In this document: piece after piece, positions 1 through 8,769 of the stretch
Position numbering within the stretch: the stretch's first letter is position 1
How the letters are laid out: the number at the start of each line of letters is the position of its first letter
Notes under the pieces: generated by a model
What the model was told of the DNA's origin: nothing
Databases searched by the model: none
Seen by the model: only the letters and a program-made list of their open reading frames with translations
Translations under genes and position numbers: made by a program
Assembly: GCF_900142915.1 (NCBI RefSeq)
Contig: NZ_FRCM01000001.1
Coordinates: 1,240,001 to 1,304,000 of the forward strand
Length of the DNA stretch: 64,000 bases
Source: Mucilaginibacter sp. OK098
GTDB taxonomy: Bacteria > Bacteroidota > Bacteroidia > Sphingobacteriales > Sphingobacteriaceae
Direction of reading: 5' to 3'

Positions 1-1
1 T

Positions 2-1663
2 GTAGGCTATGGCTATGTGGAAGAAGCACAAACAAGCCCGTCGGGTAATAATGGTTTTACACATTACCTTTATTCGCAGGATCAGGATATTGATAGTAGT
101 ATTCCTCCTAATAGTGCGGTTAACTGTATCTCTATAGCAGATGTTAGTCCTACTTCTTATTATCCATTTTTTGAATTAGAATCGAGAGAGAACCGAAGGG
201 GAATATTACAACATCAATATTTTATGGATAATGCCGGTAATTTTATAAAAGGCATTGATTATAACTATGATTTATTGTCTCAGAATATTACTTACATTAC
301 CTCTTTTCGCTTTAGTGTTGATTACAGGTCAGGCAGTATAAACGGTGCTACTCCCGGTAGCCGTAATCTCAATGCAGAAAAAATGCTGCTTACCTCAAAA
401 GTAGAGTCTGAATATAAAAACAGCACAGATCTAAGAGCTCTAAACCCTATTATCCAGAATACTACTAATTATACGTACACTGATGGTGCGTACGCAGGGG
501 CTTTTAAGCGTTCAGAAACACTGTTAGAGTCTGGTAATCGCCAGGTCACAACGTCTTACAAATACCCTTTTGATTATGCATCAACGGCTTCAGGCGGTGT
601 AATGGGGACTATGGTTGCTATGAACTATATTAACCCGGTGATCAGTAAAATCAGCACCAAAGATATGCTGGTGAACTCAGCGGCTGTTACTTATTATACC
701 GATGCGACGATAAATAATTACATGGTTAACCCTAATTATCCAAATACAGCAGTAAACAACATTGTTCCAGCTCAAATTTATAAACTGAATTTATCCGTAC
801 CGGTATTAAAACCCGCTGGTGCGGTTGCTGCTGTAGAGGTTCCGGATCCTTCCAATCCCGGCTCTCAATACGAAAAGCGGCTGGATTATTTAGCCTATGA
901 TTCATTCAGCAACACCACAGAGGTGAAGGTTGATAATCAATACGAGTTATTTAACTGGTCTGTTTATGACCAGCTGTTATCAAAAACGCATTCGGCAACT
1001 CCTCCCAACAGCAGTGGGCAAAAAACCATATACACGTATGATAGTATGAACCGTTTACAGTCAATTACCGATCCCGGGAATAAGAAGCGAAGTTACGAGT
1101 ACGACGCATTCAGCAGGTTGATAAATATAAGGGACCAGGATGGATACATTATAAGCAGCTACTGCTATAACTATGCAGGGCAGCAAACGGGCTGCCAGGT
1201 GCCGGTTGTGAGCACGCCCTATGTTATGATGACGCTGGCATCAACCATAACAGATGCAAACAATCATACAATTAACACTTATACTTTTAAAGTATATGCT
1301 GACGAAAATCTTACCACTTTATATTCCGTTCCGGCTAATCTTACAGTAAAGTACAAGTTAACAACCACTGTAACGCATAGCAGCGGAACGCCGGCACCTT
1401 CTACTACAAGCACCACACCAACCATTGTGATACCTGCCGGTTCAAACCAGGTTACAACCGGGCCAATTGATGTTTACGGCTGTACCGGTGGTTCCCTTCC
1501 GGCTGTTGTGCAAACCTCAACAGTTCAGAATAACAAACAGCAAACAGCAGGTGTTAGCGGTGGGGCAAGTCCTAACAGTGTTCAACCAGGCGATTCAATC
1601 TGCACATCCTCATCGGTATTACTCCAGGGTGGCACAGGATACATTGTTGGCGGAGCGATTTAA
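2..1663 (+). CDS. RHS/YD-repeat protein, 5' end cut by the window
   Basis: The reading frame is open to the left edge (codons before the GTG at 17 read V-G-Y-G-Y), so the true start lies outside the window. The visible 550 or so residues are Tyr, Asn, Thr and Ser rich, and near residues 337-372 they carry typical YD repeats (YTYDSMNRLQSITDPG, then YEYDAFSRL). The C-terminal 160 residues are low-complexity, Thr/Ser/Gly rich, with no RHS core (no DHLGN or YDPxxGRW motif) and no toxin-like tip. Proteins of this type are secreted, surface-attached beta-cage proteins in Bacteroidota. It ends 33 bp before another RHS gene in the same direction, so the two are probably co-transcribed. Whether it works as a partner of the next protein or is an independent repeat protein cannot be told from the sequence. 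Confidence 0.75.
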   Translation, partial: VGYGYVEEAQTSPSGNNGFTHYLYSQDQDIDSSIPPNSAVNCISIADVSPTSYYPFFELESRENRRGILQHQYFMDNAGNFIKGIDYNYDLLSQNITYITSFRFSVDYRSGSINGATPGSRNLNAEKMLLTSKVESEYKNSTDLRALNPIIQNTTNYTYTDGAYAGAFKRSETLLESGNRQVTTSYKYPFDYASTASGGVMGTMVAMNYINPVISKISTKDMLVNSAAVTYYTDATINNYMVNPNYPNTAVNNIVPAQIYKLNLSVPVLKPAGAVAAVEVPDPSNPGSQYEKRLDYLAYDSFSNTTEVKVDNQYELFNWSVYDQLLSKTHSATPPNSSGQKTIYTYDSMNRLQSITDPGNKKRSYEYDAFSRLINIRDQDGYIISSYCYNYAGQQTGCQVPVVSTPYVMMTLASTITDANNHTINTYTFKVYADENLTTLYSVPANLTVKYKLTTTVTHSSGTPAPSTTSTTPTIVIPAGSNQVTTGPIDVYGCTGGSLPAVVQTSTVQNNKQQTAGVSGGASPNSVQPGDSICTSSSVLLQGGTGYIVGGAI

Positions 1664-1696
1664 GAATATAATCATTAAAATAACAAGAAAACTATT

Positions 1697-4600
1697 ATGG
1701 TTAAGCTACATACCTTAAATCACAATAAAGTTGGTCTGCGATTTATAGCCATTTGCATAGGCATGCTATTTATAATTGGCAAAGTAAAAGCACAGCCGGC
1801 GGACGTTACCTATAATACAGCAATTACCACGCCCGGTACCTATGTGGCAACACATAGCATTACGTTTAGCAACGGATTTTCGGCAAACAGTGCGAACGGC
1901 ACTTTTAAGTTCTCCATTGTTGCAGCCCCTATACCAAACTGCGTCCCGTTAAATGCCTACCCGAGTGGCAATCAAAATTATGTGCAAACATTTACGCCAA
2001 CCGTAAAACTCACAGATGCAACCCAGCTTTCAGCAAAAAGCACCTGCGAAGTAATGCAATCCATTCAATACCTTGATGGGCTGGGCAGGCCTGTACAAAC
2101 AGTATTGGTTAAGGGAAATAACGACGCCACAAAAGATGTTATACAACCTGTGGCATATGATACTTATGGAAGAGAGGCTATGAAATACCTGCCATATACG
2201 GATGCCACAGGTGTAGCAGGCTCCTATCGCTCAGATGCATTACAACTCGGTGCAGGTGTAAAAAACTTTTATAACCTTCCTCCGGCAGGGGTTACACAAA
2301 TAAACAGCCCTTATGCGCAAACCGGTTTTGAAAACTCGCCCTTAAACCGGGTTATAGAACAGGGTGCGCCCGGTGATAGCTGGCAGCCGGCTGCAGGGCA
2401 CACCATAAAAATAGCCTACCAGGCCAATAACATCAACGATATAAGACAATACCAGGCTGATGCAGTAACCACGAGCGGGCAGGAATATAAACGTACCCTT
2501 ACATTATTAGGATATTATAATGCGAACGAGCTCTATCTTACTGTTACCAAAGACGAAAACTGGGTAAGCGCCAATGGAAAAACAGGCACAGCGGAAGAAT
2601 ATAGGGATAAGGAAGGAAGGGTGGTATTAAAAAGAGTATATAATACAGGCGCTGTAGCTATATCCACTTATTATGTATATGATTACAAAGGGAACTTATG
2701 CTTTGTGCTTACACCTGGAGTAAGCCCTGACGGAGGAAGCGTTAATCAAACACAACTCGATAATTTTTGCTACCAGTACCGCTACGATGACAGGAACCGC
2801 CTTATTGAAAAAAAACTCCCCGGTCGGGACTGGGATTATATGGTGTATAACACCCAGGACCAGCTTGTTATGACACAAGATCCTATATTGCGCAGCAGCA
2901 GCAAATGGCTTTTTACAAAATATGACCAATTAGGAAGGCCCGTGATCACAGGTATTTGTACCAGCACCAATACTCGCATATTACAACAAACAGCGGTAAA
3001 TGGCCAGGCAGTTTATGGCGAAACACAAGATAACTCGGCCGGAACAGGTTATACCAATACCAATTATCCTACCACCGGTATCAGTCAATACCTTATAGTA
3101 TCCTACTACGATAACTACACTTGGCCTGGTGGATCAACTTTAACAGCACAAAGTACCTACAACACAACTCTGTATAATAAAATTACGGGCAGTAAGGTAT
3201 ACACAGTTGACGGAACCGCGTCATACCTCAAGGCAAGCTATTACGATGTTGAAGGACGGCCTGTAGAAGTTGTGGGGCAAAACCAGTTAGGGGGAACCGA
3301 TCGTGTGGTGAACAGCTTTTCATTTACAGGTGAATTGTTAAGTAGTATCCGTACACATATTGCAAACAGCCAAACAACAACTATAAATACCAGCTACGTT
3401 TATGATCACATAGGCCGTAAGCGCCAAACCTGGGAAACGATCAATAGTGGGATAAAAACATTACTATCGCAAATAGACTTTAATGACCTTGGCCAGCAAT
3501 ACATCAGACATCTTCATTCAACAGACGGGGTTAGCTTTTTGCAAAACCTTACTTACAGTTATAACGAGCGGGGGTGGTTAACAAGCGCAAATGGCGGATC
3601 AGGCGGGTTGTTTAATATGCAGTTATTGTATACTGCAAGCGGGTTTAACGGGAATGTAAGCCAAATGATATATAATACTACAAAAGTTTCAGCCCCCGGT
3701 ACCCGGACATTTACTTATGGCTATGATCCTTTAAACAGGCTGACCGCTGCACATGCCAATACTGCCGATATGGATGAAACAATTATTTATAACGATATGG
3801 GTAATATAAGTTCGTTAACCAGAACCGGGATAAGCGCCGCCACTTTAAGTTATGTTTATACAGATGCCGGCGGAAATTCAGGTAACCAGTTAACTTCGGT
3901 AAAAAACAACAGTGTTGCCTACCGCAGTTATGGCTATGATATTAATGGAAATGCAACATCTGACGGGGGAAGTAAAACTATTAATTACAATATCTTTAAT
4001 TTACCACAAAGTATAACGCAGGGAGGGATAACGAAAGCTACCTATACTTATGACGCAACAGGACAAAAGCTAAAAAACACCGGAACTGATGGCTCATGGA
4101 TTTATGATAGTGGCATTGTATATAATTACACCGGCGCCAGTCCTGGCGCAATTAGTTTTATACAAACAGAAAATGGCAGGGCATTTCGTAATGTTGCGGA
4201 CGGCAGCTATAGCTACCAATATAATATAAGCGATCACCTGGGCAATATAAGGCTATCCTTTGACAAGGGCACCGATGGGAATGCGCGAATTATCCAGGAA
4301 GACGAGTATTATTCGTTCGGGTTGAGGAAACAAGGGGGATATGATTTCTCGAACAATAACCGTTATCTTTATAATGGAAAAGAAAGGCAAACAGATCTTA
4401 CCGAGCAATACGATTATGGCGCGCGGTTCTATGATCCGGTAATTGCAAGGTGGAATACTATGGATCCTTTAGCAGAGAAAGACAGACGGTGGAGTCCTTA
4501 TAATTATGGAGAAAATAATCCTATCGTGAATATTGATCCCGACGGCATGGAAGCAGCAGGCCGATTTGGAGAGGGTATAGAGAATATCGATGTAACAGAT

Positions 4601-5317
4601 TGGGTAATGAATAATAAGACGCACGATCCGCGTTATGATCCGAATGTTCATAGCGCCGCTGACGTTAAGGACGGTGAGACCTATATTGGAAAGACTGCTG
4701 ACTATATAGCAACTAATGGTTGGGATGTTCACCTTTATGCGAATGGGCATTTTGACTATATGTTTAATGAAATTAAAGCTATACCTTATAATCAAACCTG
4801 GCAAGCATTTAAAGATGGCGTAAAGACTTCATTACCAATGCTAAATTTCGCGTCAGGTGTGACTGTAATTGCAGCTAATGCGGGAGCCGCTGGGTTGGGA
4901 AGCATGGCTAGTTCCGGAATGTCTGCTTTAGGCGAAGGGGCATTAAAAGGAATGCTAACTCGTGGTGCAACAAGTCTTTTTGGCCAGGCAATTGGGGGAC
5001 CTAAGAATATTGATTTTGCAGACGTCGCTTCGGACGCGGTGTTTGGAAATGGGACTTCAGCAATTGTAGATGGAGCAGTCGATTTTCGTCCATTTGATGA
5101 TGGAACATTCCATGTTGCTGGTTTTAACAAATCAATTACTAAATCTGTATTTGAATCAGCTAGCTTTTATCTTAACGGTAAATTAGGAGATAAGATCTAC
5201 AAGACTTCTACCTTGGACCCAATTTATGATGGTGGAGCGCATGCCATTCAAATTATGTCAACTGGAGGCGGGAATTTATTAATTAACGCAGTTGGAGAAA
5301 AAATTAATGATAAATAA
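1697..5317 (+). CDS. DUF6443/RHS polymorphic toxin with variable C-terminal tip
   Basis: A 1206-residue secreted protein. Residues 1-33 form a signal peptide (hydrophobic stretch, then VKA-Q). A DUF6443-like segment follows at about 94-230 (YLDGLGRPVQ at 125-134), then YD repeats to about 850. The RHS-associated core is at 846-951, with DHLGNIRLSF, YNGKERQ, YGARFYDPVIARW and a closing DPDGM. The last 255 residues (952-1206) have no core similarity and include a Gly/Ala-rich hydrophobic stretch near 1045-1105. That layout is known for polymorphic toxins, where the tip is released as an effector. I do not recognise the tip fold or a catalytic motif. A small membrane protein gene begins 11 bp downstream, the normal place for an immunity gene. 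Confidence is high for the RHS family and modest for toxin activity. Confidence 0.88.
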   Translation: MVKLHTLNHNKVGLRFIAICIGMLFIIGKVKAQPADVTYNTAITTPGTYVATHSITFSNGFSANSANGTFKFSIVAAPIPNCVPLNAYPSGNQNYVQTFTPTVKLTDATQLSAKSTCEVMQSIQYLDGLGRPVQTVLVKGNNDATKDVIQPVAYDTYGREAMKYLPYTDATGVAGSYRSDALQLGAGVKNFYNLPPAGVTQINSPYAQTGFENSPLNRVIEQGAPGDSWQPAAGHTIKIAYQANNINDIRQYQADAVTTSGQEYKRTLTLLGYYNANELYLTVTKDENWVSANGKTGTAEEYRDKEGRVVLKRVYNTGAVAISTYYVYDYKGNLCFVLTPGVSPDGGSVNQTQLDNFCYQYRYDDRNRLIEKKLPGRDWDYMVYNTQDQLVMTQDPILRSSSKWLFTKYDQLGRPVITGICTSTNTRILQQTAVNGQAVYGETQDNSAGTGYTNTNYPTTGISQYLIVSYYDNYTWPGGSTLTAQSTYNTTLYNKITGSKVYTVDGTASYLKASYYDVEGRPVEVVGQNQLGGTDRVVNSFSFTGELLSSIRTHIANSQTTTINTSYVYDHIGRKRQTWETINSGIKTLLSQIDFNDLGQQYIRHLHSTDGVSFLQNLTYSYNERGWLTSANGGSGGLFNMQLLYTASGFNGNVSQMIYNTTKVSAPGTRTFTYGYDPLNRLTAAHANTADMDETIIYNDMGNISSLTRTGISAATLSYVYTDAGGNSGNQLTSVKNNSVAYRSYGYDINGNATSDGGSKTINYNIFNLPQSITQGGITKATYTYDATGQKLKNTGTDGSWIYDSGIVYNYTGASPGAISFIQTENGRAFRNVADGSYSYQYNISDHLGNIRLSFDKGTDGNARIIQEDEYYSFGLRKQGGYDFSNNNRYLYNGKERQTDLTEQYDYGARFYDPVIARWNTMDPLAEKDRRWSPYNYGENNPIVNIDPDGMEAAGRFGEGIENIDVTDWVMNNKTHDPRYDPNVHSAADVKDGETYIGKTADYIATNGWDVHLYANGHFDYMFNEIKAIPYNQTWQAFKDGVKTSLPMLNFASGVTVIAANAGAAGLGSMASSGMSALGEGALKGMLTRGATSLFGQAIGGPKNIDFADVASDAVFGNGTSAIVDGAVDFRPFDDGTFHVAGFNKSITKSVFESASFYLNGKLGDKIYKTSTLDPIYDGGAHAIQIMSTGGGNLLINAVGEKINDK

Positions 5318-5328
5318 TAAATTATAAA

Positions 5329-5640
5329 ATGGAAGGCAACAAAGGAAAACTGATAGGCTATTTTATTATTGGTATTTTTCTATTGGGAGGCATTATATAT
5401 GCTGTAATACATAATAATCAAACTGAAAAGGAACTTAGGTCTTATGACTATGTAAATGCAGTAATAATTGACAAATCTCCTGGGCGAAGCCACTCCAATA
5501 TTTACGTCGAATACACTTACAAAAAAGTGCGCATACAAAGTGAATTCTCAGCAGAAACAGATACATTTAAGCTTGGACAAAAAGTACTTTTGAAAATTTC
5601 TAAAAAATATCCTGATAAATATATTCAACTCATGCGTTAA
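5329..5640 (+). CDS. small membrane protein, candidate immunity protein
   Basis: 103 residues: a short Lys-rich N-terminus, one clear transmembrane helix at about 10-28 (YFIIGIFLLGGIIYAVI), then a soluble beta-rich domain with a YVNAVIIDKSPGR...NIYVEYTYKK pattern, like DUF3592-type domains. It starts 11 bp after the RHS gene, with no room for a separate promoter, and its codons are visibly more AT-rich than the RHS body. Immunity genes directly behind a polymorphic toxin tip typically look like this: small, recently acquired, of low complexity. Nothing in the sequence proves neutralisation of the tip, and it could be an unrelated small membrane protein. No RBS is seen. Confidence 0.6.
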   Translation: MEGNKGKLIGYFIIGIFLLGGIIYAVIHNNQTEKELRSYDYVNAVIIDKSPGRSHSNIYVEYTYKKVRIQSEFSAETDTFKLGQKVLLKISKKYPDKYIQLMR

Positions 5641-5770
5641 TAGATTAGAATGAGAAGTTAAATTTCGGTTTAAACACTCAGTCAAGCATAAGTATCCGGA
5701 TCGGGTAAAAGCGTTGGCATAATTGCCCTGTTATTGAGTTTTCGGCTTAGGCTTTATACCGGGATGGTAG

Positions 5771-5862
5771 GAAGAAAGATGCAAGAAGACAATCAAAGAG
5801 GTAAGAGTCAAATAAATTTTCTCTCTTCCTATCTTGATTCCTGACTCTTGATTTCCTGGCAC
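5771..5862. repeat. degenerate inverted word repeat (GACTCTTGATT type)
   Basis: The gap between the immunity candidate and the fasciclin gene has no ORF. It holds an imperfect inverted pair: AATCAAAGAGGTAAGAGTCA on the left and TTGATTCCTGACTCTTGATT on the right, with an AT-rich loop. The exact core is AAGAGTCA (5803-5810) against TGACTCTT (5842-5849). It resembles in style the other short-word repeats of this window but uses a different word. Confidence 0.4.
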
Positions 5863-5894
5863 TCTTTTAATGACGCTTCCCTGATCCCCGGTAC

Positions 5895-5925
5895 TTGCTT
5901 CTTAAATCTTTTACACCTATTTTTG
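5895..5925 (+). promoter_or_regulatory. Bacteroidota-type promoter of the fasciclin gene
   Basis: A TTG at 5895-5897 and a TATTTTTG box at 5918-5925 are 20 bp apart, matching the Bacteroidota -33/-7 consensus (TTG, then TAnnTTTG). The ATG at 5931 lies only 5 bp after the -7 box, so the transcript would be leaderless or nearly so. This also argues against the TTG codon at 5895 being the translation start. Confidence 0.6.
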
Positions 5926-5930
5926 CGGCC

Positions 5931-6539
5931 ATGAAAAAGTGGTTAATCATTTTATTGATAGCTGTCAGCGGTCACAATTTATTTGCGCAAAACGCAGTTG
6001 TGGTACGCCCGGTTATTGATTCGGTAAAAGCTAAGTGGGGTAAGGTGAAAAATGTAAATGGTACCGCCATGGTATCATCAAATAACATTATTGAAAATAT
6101 AAATTTATCAACTGAATATAGCGTATTGGTTACGGCCATTGAAGATGCCGGTTTAACAGAAACCTTTAAAAGCAAAGGCCCGATTACGTTTTTTGCGCCT
6201 ACAAACCAGGCATTTGAAAAATTACCTGCAGGCGAACTGGATACGCTATTAAAGCCCAGCCATAAGCTTGATTTAAATTACCTGATAACCAGCCACGCTA
6301 TTGTTGGCAGGTTAAGCGTGAAAGATATTCAAAGAAAGATCAACTCAAATAAAGGTGAGGCCACATTCCGTACAATTGCCGGCACTACTATAACAGCAAA
6401 AATTGATGCTAACCGGAATATTGTTTTAATTGATGATAATGGCGGACAAAGTATTATCAGTAAATTTGACATCCAGCAAAGCAATGGGATGCTGCATATT
6501 ATTAACGCTGTTTTAGTACCAAAAACCAAAAACATATAA
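5931..6539 (+). CDS. fasciclin (FAS1) domain protein, secreted
   Basis: 202 residues from the ATG at 5931, chosen over an in-frame TTG 36 bp upstream because only this start places a signal peptide at the N-terminus (MKKWLIILLIAVSG...LFAQ) and the upstream codons overlap the promoter. Residues 60-200 form one FAS1 domain: YSVLVTAIEDAGL, GPITFFAPTNQAFEKLP (the FAPTN H1-box motif), and the closing HIINAVLVPK (the H2-like motif). FAS1 domains are extracellular adhesion or carbohydrate-binding modules; a single domain as here is common in Bacteroidota. It probably acts in the periplasm or on the surface. It is a single-gene unit, 99 bp ahead of msrB. Confidence 0.9.
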   Translation: MKKWLIILLIAVSGHNLFAQNAVVVRPVIDSVKAKWGKVKNVNGTAMVSSNNIIENINLSTEYSVLVTAIEDAGLTETFKSKGPITFFAPTNQAFEKLPAGELDTLLKPSHKLDLNYLITSHAIVGRLSVKDIQRKINSNKGEATFRTIAGTTITAKIDANRNIVLIDDNGGQSIISKFDIQQSNGMLHIINAVLVPKTKNI

Positions 6540-6638
6540 ACAGACCTCCTGCTGACAAACCTGTTGCTATAATATTTCGTAATTAATATTTGTAAGGATA
6601 TAACAATTGATCCGACTAAATTAAAAACTTAATAAAAG

Positions 6639-7127
6639 ATGAAAAAATCAATTTTAGCAGTAATAATACTAACTGTTTTTACAGCCTTTGGTTGCCAGAT
6701 GAGCAGTGGCCAGGTAAAAAAATACGATCCCAAACGCAAAATGAGCAAAACTCCTGCGGAATGGAAAAAAATACTAACCGCTAACGAATACCACATAATG
6801 GTTGAAAGCGGTACCGAACCGCCTTTTCAAAATGCCTACCATGATAATCACCAAAAAGGTGTTTATGTAAGTGCCGCCACAGGCGAAGTTTTATTCACAT
6901 CAGATGATAAATTTGACAGCGGTACGGGCTGGCCAAGTTTCGTTAAACCGGTTGACCCTAAAAAAATTGAAGTAGTTACTGACAATAGCGACGGCATGAC
7001 CCGCGACGAAGTTATTGAAAGAAGTACCGGCCTGCACCTCGGCCACGTTTTTGACGACGGCCCTGCCGACAGGGGCGGAAAAAGATATTGCATGAACTCG
7101 GGGGCCTTAAAGTTTATTAAAAAGTAA
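6639..7127 (+). CDS. msrB: peptide-methionine (R)-S-oxide reductase, lipoprotein form
   Basis: 162 residues. It reduces methionine-R-sulfoxide in proteins. The N-terminus is a lipoprotein signal with lipobox AFGC (Cys19), so the enzyme is probably membrane-anchored outside the cytoplasm. The SelR/MsrB domain fills residues 35-160, with KFDSGTGWPSF at 91-101, HLGHVFDDGP at 133-142 and RYCMNSGALKF at 149-159, where Cys151 is the catalytic residue. The two CxxC pairs that bind zinc in many MsrB proteins are absent: the usual VCxxCG stretch reads VSAATG here, and no other Cys suitable for resolution is obvious. This suggests a zinc-free enzyme regenerated by an external reductant. Its stop overlaps the convergent gene by 11 bp. 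Confidence 0.93.
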   Translation: MKKSILAVIILTVFTAFGCQMSSGQVKKYDPKRKMSKTPAEWKKILTANEYHIMVESGTEPPFQNAYHDNHQKGVYVSAATGEVLFTSDDKFDSGTGWPSFVKPVDPKKIEVVTDNSDGMTRDEVIERSTGLHLGHVFDDGPADRGGKRYCMNSGALKFIKK

Positions 7128-7473
7128 CCGCTTTCCTGTTCGAGCTGATTGACGGGCGCAGTTGCGGCCTTACCCTCACTCCGCTTTCATAACTTAATCC
7201 AATGGTCAGATCTACCCAGTCAGGGTTAACAGGTCTGATCATTTTTTCTTTTTGGGGCCTGGTAAAAGTGCTCACGGTTTTAAAACGCTCCATTGCCTGT
7301 TCCTCGGTATTTATCTCTTCAAAATACACCAAACGGTTAAGTTGTTTTGAATTATCAAAAAATAAAGTGGGCATCTGGCGATAAAATTCCAAAGTTTTCA
7401 ACAGGTCTGAACATAGGCCCACGTGTAAGTTATTGCGGTTTCTGTCGGTAATGATATAGATAAAGCGTTTCAT
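7117..7473 (-). CDS. GIY-YIG-like nuclease family protein (divergent)
   Basis: 118 residues. The N-terminus FIYIITDRNRNNLHVGLCSDL fits the GIY-YIG core (usually YVYIxTNxxNxxLYVGxTxDL), and the following segment with LVYFEEINTEEQAMERFK corresponds to the usual VYYExF.....AIxREKxLK helix. The catalytic Arg expected soon after SDL is replaced (SDLLKT), so nuclease activity is doubtful. Close relatives are common in Sphingobacteriaceae without a known role. It is transcribed towards msrB, and the two 3' ends overlap by 11 bp. The start at 7473 is the only Met giving a complete GIY-YIG motif. Confidence 0.6.
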   Translation of the reverse strand: MKRFIYIITDRNRNNLHVGLCSDLLKTLEFYRQMPTLFFDNSKQLNRLVYFEEINTEEQAMERFKTVSTFTRPQKEKMIRPVNPDWVDLTIGLSYESGVRVRPQLRPSISSNRKAVTF

Positions 7474-7559
7474 ATTGATAAATAAAATTTGCTGTTTAAA
7501 AAATAATTACTAATTTTATGAGCATAAAAATACTAATAATTTTAGCAATTCCAAATTTT

Positions 7560-8333
7560 ATGTCAAATATTCCTTCAAATATTAAATTTCTCCGTAAAAA
7601 GAAAGGCCTTACACAACAGCAATTTGCTGATGAATTAGGCATAAAAAGGTCACTTGTAGGTGCTTATGAAGAGGAAAGAGCTGATCCGAAATACGATCTG
7701 CTAAAAAAAATAGCATTATTCTTTGACATCTCAATTGACGACTTTATCAATGAAATTATTGATGAGAAATGGGCGCCAAAGCCAAAAGGCAACCCGGCAA
7801 ACCTGCGCGTGCTGAGTATTTCTGTTGATAAGGAAGATAACGAGAACATTGAGCTGGTACCATTAAAGGCCAGCGCCGGATATCTGAACGGCTATGCCGA
7901 CCCGGAATATGTGGCCAAATTGCCAAAGTTTTATTTACCTATGTTTAAACAGGGCACCTACCGCGCTTTTGAAATAAAAGGCGATTCGATGCTTCCCCTG
8001 CAATCAGGTACCATTATAATAGGCGAATATGTTGAAAACTGGGGCGATGTAAAAACTGCCGAAACCTATGTGGTAATTTCAAAAACCGAAGGTGTGGTTT
8101 ACAAACGCATCGGTAATAAATTTAAAGACAATAAAAAACTGAAGCTCGTATCTGACAATCCGGTATACGAACCCTATGAAATAGGCGGCGAAGATATCCT
8201 TGAACTTTGGAAGGCAAAGGCATATATTTCAACCCATCTGCCAATTCCAACTCCTGAACCAACCCTCGAAAGCCTAACCGGCATGATGGCGCAAATGCAG
8301 CGGAGTATCTCTAATCTGCAGAGTGGTCATTAG
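7560..8333 (+). CDS. XRE-family repressor with LexA-like S24 peptidase domain
   Basis: 257 residues from the ATG at 7560. An in-frame ATG at 7518 sits directly on a TAATTTTA -7-like box (7511-7518) and adds only a hydrophobic, non-conserved extension, so 7560 is preferred. Residues 7-60 are a helix-turn-helix (LTQQQFADELGIKRSLVGAYEEERADPKYDLL, quoted in part). Residues 95-220 are an S24/LexA peptidase domain: FEIKGDSMLP with Ser143 as nucleophile and VVYKRI with Lys182 as general base, and an Ala-Gly pair in KASAGYLNG that could be the self-cleavage site. Such proteins (CI/LexA-like) repress genes until cleaved after DNA damage or stress. No target operator was identified. It is a lone gene, not beside phage genes. 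Confidence 0.85.
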   Translation: MSNIPSNIKFLRKKKGLTQQQFADELGIKRSLVGAYEEERADPKYDLLKKIALFFDISIDDFINEIIDEKWAPKPKGNPANLRVLSISVDKEDNENIELVPLKASAGYLNGYADPEYVAKLPKFYLPMFKQGTYRAFEIKGDSMLPLQSGTIIIGEYVENWGDVKTAETYVVISKTEGVVYKRIGNKFKDNKKLKLVSDNPVYEPYEIGGEDILELWKAKAYISTHLPIPTPEPTLESLTGMMAQMQRSISNLQSGH

Positions 8334-8341
8334 TCATTAGT
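8327..8341. repeat. TCATTAG word repeat, left partner
   Basis: Two copies of TCATTAG in a row at the end of the XRE gene. The stop codon TAG (8331-8333) is supplied by the repeat itself. The same word occurs in the opposite orientation at 8764-8806, on the other side of the four-helix-bundle gene. Confidence 0.6.
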
Positions 8342-8370
8342 ACCCAGGTTAAAATAGTTAATTATATAAT

Positions 8371-8769
8371 ATGAATCGTTTAGAAGATTTGGATGTATAT
8401 AATCTTGCAGAGTCATTTTCTAATGAAATTTGGTTTATTGTTTTAGAATGGGATTACTTTGCTAAAGACACTTTGGGAAAACAATTGGTGAGATCAGCAG
8501 ATTCTATTGGGGCCAACATTGCTGAAGGCTTTGGTCGTTATCATTATAAAGAAAATAAAAACTTCTGTTATTTTAGCAGAGGTTCCCTTATTGAAACAAA
8601 AGATTGGATAACTAAAGCTAAAATAAGAAAACTGATATCAGAAGATCAATACACTGAATATTTAGGCAAGCTAAGCACAATTCACTTAAAACTTAATGGC
8701 TACATTAAATACATTGGAAGGAAAACAGAATCAGACAAATCCAATAATCAATTGCCTCCTCCCCAATGA
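8371..8769 (+). CDS. four helix bundle protein (23S rRNA intervening-sequence type)
   Basis: 132 residues. The family is recognised by the N-terminal LEDLDVYNLA, the central LVRSADSIGANIAEGFGR (quoted in part; SIxANIAEG is the family signature) and SRGSLIETKDWI. Family members are small cytosolic four-helix proteins. Some are encoded in intervening sequences of bacterial 23S rRNA genes; their biochemical function is unknown. Here the gene stands alone between protein genes, flanked by inverted arrays of a TCATTAGTCAT-type word (8327-8341 and 8764-8806), and its TGA stop lies inside the right array. The flanks suggest it moved or was inserted together with the repeats, but no target-site duplication can be shown. 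Confidence 0.85.
   Translation: MNRLEDLDVYNLAESFSNEIWFIVLEWDYFAKDTLGKQLVRSADSIGANIAEGFGRYHYKENKNFCYFSRGSLIETKDWITKAKIRKLISEDQYTEYLGKLSTIHLKLNGYIKYIGRKTESDKSNNQLPPPQ

Noticed and set aside
5895..5930. TTG start for the fasciclin protein
   Set aside because: It coincides with the -33 element and puts 12 residues before a good signal peptide.
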